A stretch of 64,000 nucleotides of DNA from NCBI RefSeq assembly GCF_003025615.1, contig NZ_PYMJ01000023.1:32782-96781 (forward strand). The letters run 5' to 3'. Position 1 is the first letter of the stretch. The number at the start of each line of letters is the position of its first letter. The notes under the pieces are model-generated. The model made no database searches. It saw nothing but the letters and a program-made list of their open reading frames with translations, and was not told where the DNA came from. The translations under genes were made by a program, and so were the position numbers. Origin of the DNA: Photobacterium frigidiphilum (GTDB lineage Bacteria > Pseudomonadota > Gammaproteobacteria > Enterobacterales > Vibrionaceae). Shown here piece after piece: positions 63,341 through 64,000 of the stretch.

Positions 63341-63826
63341 CTATTTGCTTGCTAGAAATGCTATTCCTGCAGCTAAGCAAGTTGCTATCGCTACATTTTT
63401 CACTGGACTTTGCTCGGTGGGAGTTAACATTGCAGCTAAAGCTGCTGCACCACCGGCGGATTGAACAACTGCATTATCAGACTTTAATAGTGCTCCAACA
63501 CCAATAGCGGAAATTAGATATTTTTGAACTTGCGTGCTTTCTTTAACTAAACCACATGAAGTCCTTACAAAATGTTCGCAGTTTTCAGCAAAAAGATTAT
63601 AAGGTAAACCTAGATACTTTCTTGCTGTTTGTATGGCTAATTCGGGGTTTTCAGCTTTGATCGAGCTTAATTGTACATTGCGATTATCTGAGAATGCTTC
63701 AAGGGCGATCTCTTCAACACTGTGAATTTTTTTTGAATTGTGAATCACCATGTTGTTACCAACATAAATTCCGTAGTGCTTAAAACCTGTATATTGAATT
63801 TTTAGGACTTGTCCCTGTTGATACAT
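63341..63826 (-). CDS. LRAT-like (NlpC/P60-related) protein with C-terminal membrane helices
   Basis: The 161-residue protein carries the lecithin:retinol acyltransferase signature: His in FKHYGIYVGNNMVIH near residue 17, a second His, and the nucleophile Cys in NCEHFVRTSCG near 82. The C-terminal 55 residues contain two hydrophobic Ala/Gly-rich stretches (ISAIGVGALL, NVAIATCLAAGIAFLA). AAAGGA lies 7 bases before the ATG. LRAT-type enzymes transfer acyl groups of phospholipids; bacterial members are poorly studied. It lies just downstream of the group II intron's 3' end. Confidence 0.75.
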   Translation of the reverse strand: MYQQGQVLKIQYTGFKHYGIYVGNNMVIHNSKKIHSVEEIALEAFSDNRNVQLSSIKAENPELAIQTARKYLGLPYNLFAENCEHFVRTSCGLVKESTQVQKYLISAIGVGALLKSDNAVVQSAGGAAALAAMLTPTEQSPVKNVAIATCLAAGIAFLASK

Positions 63827-63874
63827 TCTTGATTCCTTTCATCTATAGATATAACCACTAATAAAATTTTGGTA

Positions 63875-64000
63875 GTAGAGTAAGAGACAGAGCGTAGTCG
63901 AACTATTTCTCTGCCTCTCCTCACCGAACCGCACGTGCACCTTTCAGCGCATGCGGCTCTCCACTTAACCGTGGCCAACGGCCATCGCAACATCAGTGTA
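63875..64000 (-). mobile_element. 3' end of a group II intron (domains V and VI)
   Basis: On the minus strand, 63959-63926 is a 34-nt domain V with the catalytic triad (GAGCCGCATGCGCTGAAAGG ... GTGCGGTTC): two stems, the GAAA tetraloop-like turn and the AGC at the 5' side. It is followed after a 3-nt linker by a domain VI hairpin (63922 to about 63875). The splice end is near CTCTAC. The reverse-transcriptase part lies beyond the window edge. The insertion is about 50 bases upstream of the LRAT-like start codon. Confidence 0.85.

Overview
The window looks like the chromosome of a marine gammaproteobacterium of the Vibrionaceae, most likely Photobacterium (P. profundum-like). The basis is AT-rich composition, Vibrionaceae-type proteins (a VF530-like DNA-binding protein, an RstA/RstB-like pair, a chromosomal Qnr), an aryl-polyene cluster of the Vibrio fischeri/E. 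coli type, and an F1Fo ATP synthase operon outside its usual neighbourhood. The species is inferred, not proven. No tRNA, rRNA or CRISPR array was seen.

Layout. 0-10 kb: a secreted PHB-depolymerase-like esterase; a region with two look-alike terminators around a possible group II intron fragment; a Dcu-type C4-dicarboxylate carrier; an AraC/LysE exporter pair; a decayed acetyltransferase; a TMAO/DMSO-reductase-like molybdoenzyme with a fused C-terminal cytochrome c motif; and a TDT-family transporter. 10-18.5 kb: a scrapyard of decayed DNA (a tandem octamer, unidentified broken frames, IS91, IS256 and IS6-family transposase remnants) with intact genes between: a universal stress protein, a zinc-ribbon membrane protein, a lipoprotein divergent from an RstAB-like two-component system, and a Bor lipoprotein. 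19-28 kb: a NIT-domain chemoreceptor, a LysR regulator divergent from a C45 acyltransferase-like enzyme and an outer-membrane barrel, and a 1040-residue repeat lipoprotein.

28-49 kb: a complete aryl-polyene (APE) operon on the minus strand, 16 tightly packed genes read from 44.7 down to 29.1 kb. An aromatic amino-acid ammonia-lyase is embedded in it and probably supplies the aryl starter acid. The ligase ApeH would load the starter onto carrier protein. ApeO with ApeC, and ApeR, would elongate; ApeQ would reduce; ApeI and ApeP would dehydrate. ApeD and ApeJ would acylate or glycosylate, and the LolA-like, MMPL and lipoprotein genes would export the product. Divergent plus-strand genes (a lipoprotein, a methyltransferase and a halogenase-like flavoprotein) probably belong to the same pathway. 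A 141-bp diverged copy of the apeR 3' end lies just beyond the operon, a possible recombination scar.

49-64 kb: a chromosomal Qnr pentapeptide protein, a VF530-like protein, an EamA permease, a four-repeat Cys/His protein, the full atpIBEFHAGDC operon, a lipoprotein, a YkgJ-type Cys-cluster protein, a C_GCAxxG_C_C protein and an LRAT-like protein. The right edge cuts into the 3' end of a group II intron (minus strand, domains V and VI readable), and a second possible intron 3' fragment lies at 62.7 kb.
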